Below, in pieces: positions 12,401 to 24,400 of a stretch of DNA of 64,000 nt. Below the pieces are notes generated by a model. It was given only the letters and a program-made list of their open reading frames with translations. It was not told where the DNA came from and ran no database searches. The stretch is from Eutreptiella sp. 'Long Island Sound 2002' (taxonomy: Eukaryota; Euglenozoa; Euglenophyceae; Eutreptiales; Eutreptiaceae). Made by a program: the position numbers and the translations under genes. The stretch is from the NCBI GenBank assembly GCA_964036045.1, contig OZ038378.1, positions 169,818,106-169,882,105 on the forward strand, read 5' to 3'. Each line of letters opens with the position of its first letter. Positions within the stretch are counted from its first letter, which is position 1.

Positions 12401-15400
12401 CAGAGAAAATGACTGGGAAACACTTAGCGTAGGGATGGGGGTTGCCATAAAGGCTGAGTAAGTGTGCCTGGGCTCCCGGGTGGGTTAGGGACGTAATAGA
12501 CGAGCAGATATGAGGAGTCTGTTGTTGTTTGATCGGAGAGGACGCTGTGAAAGTTGCTGAACGTTTGTGTTGTTGACTAGAAATTAGTGCCCCCACACAG
12601 TCAGTGCTCAGCAGACGGGCAACGGATTCCCAAACATTCCAGGAGCCCTAACTCACACGAAGCGGGGTCTTTCAAGGCAAATCTGCTCCTGTGCGTCAGC
12701 GTTTCACGTTTTCTTGGGGGTCGGATACAGGACGTGCAGTAGGGAGTTCAGGGGTCTGAGCATTTGTTCCCACACACGCGTGTGCGTTAGAAGGAGCCGG
12801 CCAAGGATGCCAAGCAGCGTTGTGGCACTCCTGCTTCGGCGTCCACATCGTCGCCCTCAGGACAGGTCAAGGGGTGCAGGGGGGGGGGGGTCCAGGCACG
12901 GCAAGTTTTGAACCACTTGTTCGCTTGGCTCCGCAAACACGCCATCTGGCACCGAGGCCTGTACGCTTCTTGGTGCTTCCCTGGTGCGCACGAGTGCGGC
13001 CCTCGTGGTGGTGTCTGGTGCAGTGATCTCCCCCACATTTACGGAGATGCGCAAGGGGGCCCTCCGGGGCCCGGCGTAGGGGGTGGCAGACTCAGTCCAG
13101 ATGCCTCTTCCTTTCGTACAGCCTTCCCATCCCGCCGGGTTCACACTGTCAGTCTGACGACACATCTGCGTACCGTTGCTCAGTGTGCCACAGCCCGTCA
13201 GGGCGCATGGATATAGGTCAGCGTTTGTACTCCGTCTTCCAACTGACGAGCTTTCTTATTGCGCTCGCGTTGCCTCGCTTCCTGTGAGTTCCGTTCGCTT
13301 CGCATTCATCCCCCGGGGACTCCAGTGAGATGAGCCCAAGCCGGAGGCGTCCAGCTCACAGCTAGGCGGCTGATTGTGGGACTCTCATCCTCCCACAGTT
13401 GCAGTCTAGGATACTTCTTGAACCTGCATCAACCATGCGCATGTCTGAAAATACATCACAGGTACACGCTGCCGTGGTCAAGACCCAACAGAACACACCC
13501 GAAGCCGCTGTTTACTCGCAATATTTCGATCACACAGAGCCGTTGAGCAGGTTTTCCGGCCACCGGGCACTGGCAGTGTTCCGGGCGCAACGTGCAGGTC
13601 CGCAGTTCCTTCTCGAACGAGCCCGCCTCTTTGAGTGGCAGTTGTCAGCAAAGTCCCTCTGTCGATGCTCGGGCATGCTCATCCATCTGTGTGCCAGTGT
13701 GTCCAGATGTATATCCCTGTACAGAAGAGCGTACAGAAGGAGCATCGTATTTTTCTGCGAGAAGCTGTGCATCATTCAGTCTGGTCCGTCGTAGGTTGTG
13801 ATGATCGTAGCCAATGCAGTGACCCCCCTGTGTGTTGACAAGGATGGCATTCGCGTCTCAGGCCGGATGTGCTAGAGGAGGTGGAACCTTCAAGGGATGC
13901 ACATGGCTGAAGGCCTCACCGCACACACAGTTCAGTGGTTGAAAACCATCAGACACTATCAGCGATCCTCCACAGCCCTCTACAAGCCTCACCCTCCCTC
14001 GACAAGCCTCAACATTCTGCAGTTAGTCTCCAAAGCCCCGACAATTATATCGCCAGCAGCTCGTACAGTCCGACTTGTTCCCAGCAATAGTCCCCACCGC
14101 TTGAGACCTGATATTTGATTGATTCAGTCAAAAATACCAAAAGAGTCTGTCTCAGGAAATCCGATTTTTCGAGTGCTGTCGGAAATGCATTGTACGACGC
14201 GTCGGGGCGTCGTACAAGGCGTCGGGGCCCGACGCGTCGGGAGCGTACGACGCGTCGTACAGTGTCGTACAAGGCGTCGGGGCCCGACGCGTCGGGGATG
14301 TACGACGCGTCGTACAGTGTCGTACAAGGTGTCGTACAGCACCAACACCGTACGACACAGTACGACATAGTACGACCGCCCTCCCCCTCTAGGCGGGTAA
14401 ACGATGGCAGCGGACCGTCTTGGGGGAAGGGGGCCTTCGGCCCCCTTCCCAAATATTGGCACTTCGCGTCTACAACATGCCGACAGTGTCTACAATTAGC
14501 AGGCCGCGTCTACCTGTGGTGCACAGTGTCTACAGACCCCAGACCGCCCTCCCCCTGTGCAGAGTGTTGCTTAATAGAAGGGGGGGGGCAGAGTGTTGCT
14601 TAAGAGAGGGGGGGGGGGGGGGGCAGAGTGTTGCTTAAGAGAGGGGGGGGGGCAGAGTGTTGCTTAAGACACTGTACGACGCGTCGTACAGTGTCGTACA
14701 AGGCGTCGGGGCCCGACGCGTCGGGGATGTACGACGCGTCGTACAGTGTCGTACAAGGTGTCGGGGCCCGACGCGTCGGGGATGTACGACGCGTCGGGAG
14801 GTGTCGGGGCCCGACGCGTCGTAAAATCCCTATTTCGACAGTAGTGGATTTTTCAGCCGCTCGGCCAGAAATCGCTCATGCATGTTCGGACCCTGTTTTC
14901 TTAACAGCGCGGCTGTGCATGCGCGTGCGCTCGTTCACAAAGGATCTGGGCATGTAAGCACGGGCCCAACGGCTGCTGAGCCATCCTACTCTTATTCATT
15001 GGCTTTACAGGCGTGCTGAGGGTCTCAGTATCCCTTCCCGACGACCATCCCCCAAGACAATGGATGCTGCAGAAGTATGGCTTTTTGTAGTCTCTGGCTT
15101 CATTTAGAGGGGTTGCAGAGTGCACATTGACCAGCGAGGAGGCATCGGGAAGGAAGTGGGGTCAGATACAGGCAAAGAAGGAGAGAGATCGAGAGGATCA
15201 GGGCCGCTGCCATGGGTCGCCGAGCTGGACTCTCATCCCATCCCCTCTTCTGACATTCCGCTCCAAGATCTTCGCGGGAGTGGCTGCATGTGAGGCCTGC
15301 TGGTGCGAGCAGGGGAGTGGACACCACGGGGACAGTATACTGCAAAGGTGTTCAGTGACATCAGCATTCCACGCCGACCAGCATCAGTGCCATTCTTCCT

Positions 15401-18400
15401 CCACAACTCCCGATCAAGAAGCACAAGCATGTCATGCAAACGACAAAGCACTGGACACCAGTTGCACGCTGCTCGACAACCCTCAGTCCTCCGCCCCACC
15501 CGAGCCATGTCAATTGCAGGCTGCGTCATTTTCGTCGTCTGCAGGCCTCCAACGTGCACAGTAAATTTCCAATGTGGAGATTCACTTGGGGATTCAGCCC
15601 CTCCGCCCCCCCCCCCTCCAGACCACCATGGGACGTTGTTGGTGCACTTGAGCAAACTACAGGGCACCGTTGATTAAGCAGCGAAGGCAGAGCAGACCAG
15701 GACCAAGGCCGCTGTCACCAGTCGGTCTGGTCTCTGAGACTCAGGTGTGGGGGCCGCTGACCCAGGAATCCCCAAATCCCATCCGAAGGCGGAAGCAGCC
15801 GCGCCTCGGACAGTAGGAGCGAAGGAGCGACAACGTCGACGAGGCACTACGAAGCAGTCAATCCGAAGCCGAACACGCAGAACGCGAGAAGTGGCAGCGG
15901 GAAGTCCACGAGCGATCCAATAGAAGACGAGATTTCCATTATCCAGCCTGGCCAGCAGCCTCCACAAGAGCGCGATCATCTGCGGGACACTTGCATCTCA
16001 ACCGACACCCCCCCCCTCCCGTCTGATACGCAAAAACACGGTTCAACCACCTCATTGCTCATTCAGGTTTCGTATTGCAAGCACTCCGCATGGGTCGCAC
16101 CCGTGGCTCACGGAGACCGCGGCTTTGGCCTGGAAAAGGCTTTTCACAAAGCTAAAGGCGGATGGCCTCCGGTCACTGCGCAAACGAGCGGAGGTGTGGG
16201 AATATGTGCTCCTGTGGTCCGCTGATCATTCCCCACGCCGCCGCCCGTCTCCTTCTGCTGTGGGCATCAGCTGCCCCACAGCCTCCAGATGCCTTGGGCA
16301 GGCACCCATGCTCCGGCGTAGGATGGGGGCTTCATGCCGCTGCAGACCTGGTGCTAGTATCCGGCAACAACATGATGCTCGCGTCGTTATCTGGGCATAT
16401 ATCCGGCAGCATCCGGCAACAAGGTGGTGTTGCATCCGGCAGCATCCGGCAGAGCATGATGTAAACGTTTTCCTCACCTTGTGCCACGGGGGTCCACTTG
16501 TTCGGATACCCTCCCCCAACAGCCCCTATCCCCCAGCCCCCCTTCCGGACCTTCGGCTACCACATCGGTGTTGACCACCATTGTTGGCTAGCATCTTGGC
16601 GCCGGAGGCACCACAACTTTTTTTTGTCGAATGCCAGGAGTACATTTTTCTTTTCACTCCATGTGTGTATACCCAAAATGCTCGGAATTTTACGGAGAAT
16701 TCAAAAGTGATGGCAAAACCGTGGTTGGGACCTTCTGTTGGGATAATGTGCACGGTTTGGATGATCTGTCATACAGGGATGATGGATCTAAACTATAGCA
16801 CAGTTGGTTGAATGTCTGCCCTCTGGTTTGAAGGTTGGTGGATCAATACCAAGTGTGTACAAATTTTTCTCGGTTTGTGGTCTCTGCTCCTTTCCCTTTT
16901 TCCACACAGCTCATAGTGAAATTATCCTGCAAATGTGGCATGGCCATCCCAGGTGCCCCACTCAACCAAAGCATTGCATCTGTTGGCAAAAAAAAGCATG
17001 CGGCAGTTTCTAGCGGCATCTGGCGGGGGATGGGGCTTGCATCCGGCCGCATCCGGCAACGACGTGCCCTCCTTTCTGCCGACATATGGCATGCCGCATA
17101 CTAGTGCCAGGTCTGTGCCGCTGGAGCGCTACTGTGCATTGGGTCCCACACCCCTCGTTCCCGCAGCTGCACATGGATCTGCCAAACCTCCACTTGTCAA
17201 GAGAGGGCTGTGGCTGCTACGCTCCGATCCATCATGTCTGGAAGGGCCATCCGCATTCTGAGGCGGAAGGACTCCCTCACCATTCGACTCGGTGCAGCTG
17301 GTCCAGGAAAACAAAGACCCCCGTCGCCGTCTTACCCCAAACTCCACTCCCAAAGCGCTTAGAGGTCGGTCAGTATGGCAGAATCCAAGACACACCGAGG
17401 GCCAAATCTGGTGGTACAACACCCCGCCGATTATGAACCCTGCGTTGCCAATGGGGAATTGGGCATTTTGGGAAACGGTTTGCACTTGATTGCTTCCCCT
17501 ACCCCTCTCCGCCCGGTACTCGCTGTGCCGACGGTCACCTTTCATATGCACGTGGACTGGCTCCGAAGACGACTGGGCGCGACTGCTCAGGGACATGCAG
17601 GGCCTTGCAAGAGGCAAATTGGGCATGCACATCGCACACCCCATCACCTCCTTCGCTGTGTGTGCCATACTTTGCAGGCAGAGGCCATCGGCGTCTTCTC
17701 AAAGAACCTGAAACGTCTGCTGCTCAGCGCTCCGGCAGGCCCTCAGGCGTGCATTGGGCTCGATCCGGGTTTGTTCGTTTTCTAGCCCTCCCAACCCCAA
17801 CCGAAGGTAAATGCCTGCACCTCTCTCCGAGACTGTTGCTGCTGGACAGCCCGAGGACTCAGGTGCCGCGCAGTTGTGTGGAGGATAATGCGACACCTGA
17901 ATTGGGATATGGACCCGCATCAGAGGCTCTCAGGGCCTGTCGGGCTGCCGACCGCCTCCGTCGAGCGTTGACGGGCAGTTCCTTTTCGTGCTCACGCTCT
18001 ATTCATGTCTTTTTGGTACACACTTGTTCCAGATCCCAGACCTCAGCCCTTGTGACTGAGTTCCTGGATGCGCCGGGAGACGTCCTCTCTTACTTCTCCC
18101 GAATATCCGGTCCAGTTTCCATAAGATCGAGGCTCTGCAGTGGAGCTCCGTCAGCGGGTGAGTGTGCACAGGGCCTATTTCAGACAAATGATCATTGGCC
18201 TCCATCTCGCCACTGCGGGTGTTTAATGAGCCCCACAATAAAGCACGTTGACATGGTAGCAACAGCAGCGCAACTCTTCCCTCTTTCGCAGGCACTTAGC
18301 CGTGCACCTCCAGCGCTTTGTCTGGCTCTCAGGCATCAGAACGGGCACCAAAGTGGTGGTGATTGACGGCAATGGCAGCCCGTTATGTACCACTGTAGTG

Positions 18401-21400
18401 CACGCAGAGGCCGCAGCCAAGACAATGCAGACCTTATCCGACCTCTGTGCAAAGCATCAGGTGAAGACCATCAGCCTTGGGGACGGCACTGGTTGCAGGT
18501 CTCGCCTCTACCCGAGTCTCGCGACAACCATTCATCAAGTCAGTGAGGGAGGTCCCGCCCCCCAATGGCCACCCCCCTTCCACAATTGCGAAGCCCTGTG
18601 TCCTGTGTCCTATTGGGATACTGCAAGCGTAGCACAGCTTGATCACACTTCCTGCGGGGGCCGGTCACTGCGTTTCTGTTTCAGTAGCCTCGCTCGTAGC
18701 CTCAGAATCCTCACCATCGAGTGTTGCCCACCCCAATCTGAGCGGTGTAGTAGCTCGTTGGGTCTGGACGCTCAGTTTGCCGTGAAGTTTTCAACCCAAA
18801 AATATGGGGAGGGGTCACTACGTGCGCCACGCCCCCGGCCCTCTCCTTTGCACCCCCGAGTCCGAATTTTCAGTCTGACACCTGTGTTCCTATTGCACTC
18901 TCCAGACATCCGGAACCGCCTTCCGACCCCCCACCCAGCCCACCCTACCCCACCCAGCCCACCCTACCCCACCCACCCCACCCTACCCCACCCCACCCGC
19001 CCCCTCAGGCCAAATTCATCTGCTTGTGCAAATGGAACATTTGTGTGTGGAAAACGGGGCTCGAACGAATTGACGCATGGCCTGTCCAATCAAGATCACT
19101 TAAAGCCTTCAGGCAGAAGGGTAAAGGGTACCGAGGCCTCGCCTGCCAACATACTCCCACGCTCTACCCCTGCCCACCCTTACACACCTCCAGGGTACCA
19201 TCGTCCATCGTACTCCCCTTTCCGACCTAACCCGCTATTTAGGAACATGGAGCAGATTATTCATGATGCCATCCAACGCTGTCCCAAACTGGGCCTATCT
19301 TATGTGCGCACGTCTGAATGTGGGGCTTCTGTGTATTCTGCCTCGGAGTTGGCGGAGCAAGAGCTGCCGGATCTCGACGTTACGTTCCGAGGGGCTGTTT
19401 CGATTGCACGGCGAATGCAGGTGTGTTAATCTGAACCGTGCGTGAGGGGGCCACGCATGGGAAGCAATATTGGGCCGCACGTACCTGATGATGACCCCAT
19501 TGAGACCATTATGGTCCATCCCGTCACTTTTGCCCCTGCTGTCCAGTTTACCAAGCTCTGCTACCTCTGTCAAGTTTTGATATGCATTTCTATCCTGATT
19601 TCCATACGCATTCGATGCTCGGATTGCACAGCACATTGCATTTGACTCGGAGAAGATTTGACGACTCGCAGCGAACAACATATGGGCCAGCGCAAAAAGG
19701 GGCAACTGACAGGGGAGCATTATTCAAATTAGTGGCGATTGACAGAACCACAAAGACAGCGCCAGAAGATATACATTGTTCGGGTGCCCGCTGGATACGG
19801 AGCGTTGGTGTGAGAAGGGCGCAGCGCCCCAGGGCCTCTATGCGTCGTCACCCTGACCCATCCTGAACTGGCGGTGCAAACGTTCGATGCGATGCCCTTC
19901 TTTTTCTTTTGGAAAGGCACGCATGGCCGGTTGTCGAAAACGAGGATCAGTAAGCCCTGAAACGTTTGTGGGACCATAAGCGTCCCGTTTGACGTAGGAA
20001 ACAAATGCCCAGGCGGGACACAGGCAGGCCATTGAGATCGTCCCCAGAAAAAGGGCCATAGAGAGGGAGGGGGGCAGGCGACCCCTGAGCGGTTCTGAGG
20101 AGCAGGAAACCGGTGTCTCATGCTGACACAATTGCAGGACCCACTTGCAGAGTACGTTAAAGTGCCACCCAAGTCCTTGGGATTGGGACAATACCAACAC
20201 GACGTGGACCAGGCGGAACTCTGTGCGGCTCTGGACAGAGAAGTGGTGGATTGTGTCAACAGCGTTGGGATTCATGTGAATACAGCCTCTGTGGCCCTCT
20301 TACGACATGTGTCAGGTGTGTATTGTGGCCCCGGTCAGGCCACGGCTTAGTGGCGACCGTGACCTATCCCGGGGGGGGGGTCAGAGGCCAAAAAAAAAGT
20401 TTGTGTACCTAAATCGACCTCCAAATTCGGGCCCCTTTGATGCATTTCATTTTTCTCCTGAGGAAAATTTTTCTGATGGGGGCTGCGTGGGTGGGTCAGG
20501 CGGAGGAGCCCAGGCTGCAATTCCGCCCCCCCCCCCCCCCGGGTATCGGTAAGCCGTGGCCTGGCCCCGGCCCAAAAAGACCCCATGGCAAAGCGAAAGG
20601 TCGCCTCACCGCACAGTCCCCAGTCCTAAAAGCGCTGTCTATTAGGGCGGTGTTCGTGCCGGGCTTGGGGCTCTCGGCTTCTTAAGTAGTTGGCAATGCC
20701 ACGTATGAATCTATTTCTGCAGCCGGGGCCCTCGATGGACGGCAACCGTTTCTGCCAGAACAAAGGCGTGGAGTGCCCGGGCCACCAAAGCGTTCGTTGC
20801 AGATGCATCATTTTTGGCCACCCGAATGGGCCTCAAAGGAGGATTTGCGGGCCGCCCTGGCCCTGGCAGGCCTCACATCGGTGATTCGGACGGGGCTTCC
20901 ACATGCGATTTGTCGGCGGCCAGGGTGGCCCCCAACAATCCCCAGTTCTGCCGCCTGGACTGCCCTCGACACTGTTTCTCCACTGCCCGGGGGTGCGGAT
21001 GGCTGGCAAAACTCATTTTGGGGCCCGTGGGCCCTTGAGCCCCCGACGCTGTGAAACGGAAGAAAGTGATATCGTGCAACATGACAAGCACGATGATGTT
21101 CTGCCCACCGGTTGCCAGGAAGGTCGGCACGAAGTCGGTTAACCCCCCCCCCCACCCCCTTCCCTGCGTGCCCCCGCCCCCCCTCGTACCAGGGCCTGGT
21201 GGGGTCTGGTGGCTGTCGATAGTCCGCTCGGCCTTGGAACCGGACAGTCAGGTAGTTCAGCCTCGTGGTGGGGCAGGGAAGGAAGCCCACACCCGAGGGC
21301 CTGCTCCTGCATGAGGCCGCCAGCCCAACCCAACCCAACCCCCCCTCGTACCCCGCGCCCTACCCGCGCCCCCGTAACGTCGGAGGTACGGGGGCGGGGG

Positions 21401-24400
21401 GGGGGGGGGGCGTCGTGCCATATCTGGTTGCCAACGAAAACAATCTTCTTCCTTGAAGGGCGGTTCCACTGTGGAAGGCATCATAGTGGGAGGTGGGACA
21501 CAGCCAGCAACGGGTGCTCCCCCACTGCGAGCAGCCAGGCCCCGGGGTGTCCAGCCACCACACCTTCATTTTTGGAATGTTTTCCTCCCGCGAACGTAGC
21601 ATTTCAGGCCCTTCCGAACCCAATCAAATACGCCCCGTGGCAATGCGACGGGGGCTGAGTGCGATCCATGACTTCCCATTCTCATTTGTTCCGTCCTTCG
21701 TTGGCAGTCGAGCAGTGGCGCAACCTTCGATTTGCTTTTCGAGACATATTAGTCTGATTTTGTTTTGACACCCGCTGGTCCCGTGCCCTGTCGGGGCATT
21801 CCAGCGGCAGTGGTGCGCGGTGTCAGGCGTTGTGATGCTTAGAATCAGTCCAGCATCGTACCTAACAGCGAGATATTTCGGTATTTGGACGCAGTGGATC
21901 GACATTTCTCTGGGCAGACCCCCGGCAGATGACTCTGTGCAGAAAGAAAGTTTGTGCAATGTCTTACGTCATCAAAACGCTCGGCAACAATTTCTGGCAC
22001 CGAAGCTTGGCCACTCTATTTTCGCTTATTGCGAGTTTTGGGCAGCGGAAACGGAACGGAAAGTGAGCAATCGGCTTGCCTCTACAAAAGAGCCTGGTAC
22101 GGCTCAAAAAGCCCTTGGTAAAGTGCAGTTCCTTGGACAACGGGAATGGTTTATCAGCGCTGGTGGGGGTAGTCTTGTTTGTGGTTGTGGTGGCACGCGC
22201 AATCTTGACTCTGCCGCGCCAAGTGAAATTGCCTCAGCCCCATGTGATACGCGCATGGGGGTCTGCGGCACTTTTGCGTTTCGTGTATGCTTCCCCCACC
22301 GCCAAACGTTGCATGCAGAACGCTGACCCCGTAGCTCTTCCTCCGGGACTAGGGTCGTTGCGTCTGCGCTTTTGTGTCCGTGCTGTTGTCCTGGGGGTCA
22401 AAAATGCGGCAGGTGCGTTGGAATGTGATGGAGCGCCCTGCGCCGTCCATCCCCTTGCGAGGGACGCTTTGACGCTGGTCAATTCGGGAGCAGCGCTTGA
22501 GAGACGGATGAGTAAAGGCAGGGTCAGGGCTATGGGATCGCTAATCCTAAGCCTGCGGCGCACAATTTGGGTAATTGTCATGGAACATGGGAAATTGTTC
22601 CTTTTGTGAATCATGGTTTTGAATAGGGAGTGGTCATCGCAACATTTTTGTCTGTTTTGAGCATTGTGCTTCGCCATTGCCCGGTTGACCTATTTCCTTC
22701 ACTAAAAATTTGAGGAAAATTCATGCGGTGCCAATCGCCCTACAGCTAATTCCCCTTACCCTGCGGCACCTGCGGCGCGCAGGAAGCATTCCCTATGGTT
22801 TGCCGCCTCTCAAACCAAATCCATGGTCCGCAGGTCTGAATGCCGCACACGCTGCGAACATCGTGGCCTACCGCAAGCAGCACGGGCCCTTTCAGCGCCG
22901 GAAGGACCTCCTCAAAGTGCCAAAAGTAGGAAAAGTCACATTCGAGCGGGCTGCAGGATTTCTGCGCATCCCCAACGGCCCTGAGCCTTTGGATGACACT
23001 GGTGTGCATCCAGAGAGATACGCCGTCGTGCAGTCGATGGCCGCCACTTGTGGCCTGTCTGTGAAAGGTATGACTCTCCCCTCCTCGAACACACACCCGC
23101 AGGGGCAGAGCAAGGGGAGGAGATACCAAACGGGTACTACGAGCCATGGCTGCCATGTGAAGCCGTAGTACAAAGGAGCAAATTGACCTCTGGAAAGGTA
23201 GACGCACAAAGAATGTCCAGGGGGTTGGGGGCGTATCAGCGAGGGATGCGGGGACCGGACGAGCGCTTTCTGCGTCCATGCGTTGAGAAACAGAACGTGG
23301 GGCTTGCAGTTCAGCGGGAGGGACCGCAGGATAGCTCCAACAGCAACCATAAACACAGACTGAGTGGGAACTGCAGGGCATATTGGTAAATCTGACGTTC
23401 ACCGGCTGGTCTTTGGCGACACCAGACAATGGGTTTGTGGGTTTGTGGTTTGGTTGAATACTGGTTTACTGTCTGATGACATCAGCCGGCTGATTGAGTG
23501 CAGATTTAGAAAAAATGCTGGTGGTTGTAGACCTGTTGATCATCATCTGTGAATTACAGACCTGTTGGGTAATCAGACAGCTTTGAGTGCCCTTGATTTG
23601 CACCAGTATGAGGCCAAAGACCTGAGTTTGCTCACACTTCAAGACATATTTTTGGAGCTGGAAAAGCCTGGACGTGACCCTCGGCCGCCTTTCCAAGCTT
23701 TGCAGTTCAATGCGGCGGTGAGGTATGTATGCTACACACCGTTGACGCAGCGTGCGTCATGTGTTTCTGGTGCAGTGTTGCAGAGCCATGATCTTGAAGT
23801 GATGGATTGGTTCACCATTCACAACCGTGCACCATCGTCTCCTTGCGCCAAAATGAAAGAGCACTGTTTAGTTGTTTGCTGTCGGTGTTGGATGCCAGCA
23901 ACGGATCATGTGCCAGGGGCACCCGACTGGGCTAACAGGCAACGGCGATGATCAGCATCGTGGCAGAAGGGGCCTTGTGCCGTGCCTCTGCCCATCCCTG
24001 GGCCGAGAGATCGAGTTGCGTCATTCTGGGAGTCGGTAAAGCCCTGTTAATTGAGGTCGATGCTGTCCAAGGGTGCCCCCAGACATGTACCAGGAGGCGT
24101 ATTATTTGGCAACACTGCCATTGTTGTGACATGCTTTTTGACAGGACGATACACGACGTCAAACCAGGCATGGTCCTGCCAGGAGTGGTTACAAACGTCA
24201 CCAACTTTGGGGCTTTCGTCGATCTTGGCATCCACAACAACGGCTTGGTGCACGTGTCCCAGATGGCATGCCCGCGCCCTTCCGATCCCCACGCCCTGGT
24301 ACACACAGGACAGGGGGTGCGCGTGCGAGTGCAGACGGTGGACATGGCGCGTGGGCGAATCGGCTTGAGTATGCTGGGCTTGGATGCTTTGGGAGCAGAC

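Noticed and set aside
13707-13793. FLREAVHHSVW as a Tex exon
   Set aside because: It resembles a Tex helix, but the exon at 16067-16193 supplies that helix and joins the next exon in phase.
22076-22609. 177-codon ORF inside a Tex intron
   Set aside because: No family match; it overlaps competing ORFs on both strands and lies wholly between two verified exons.
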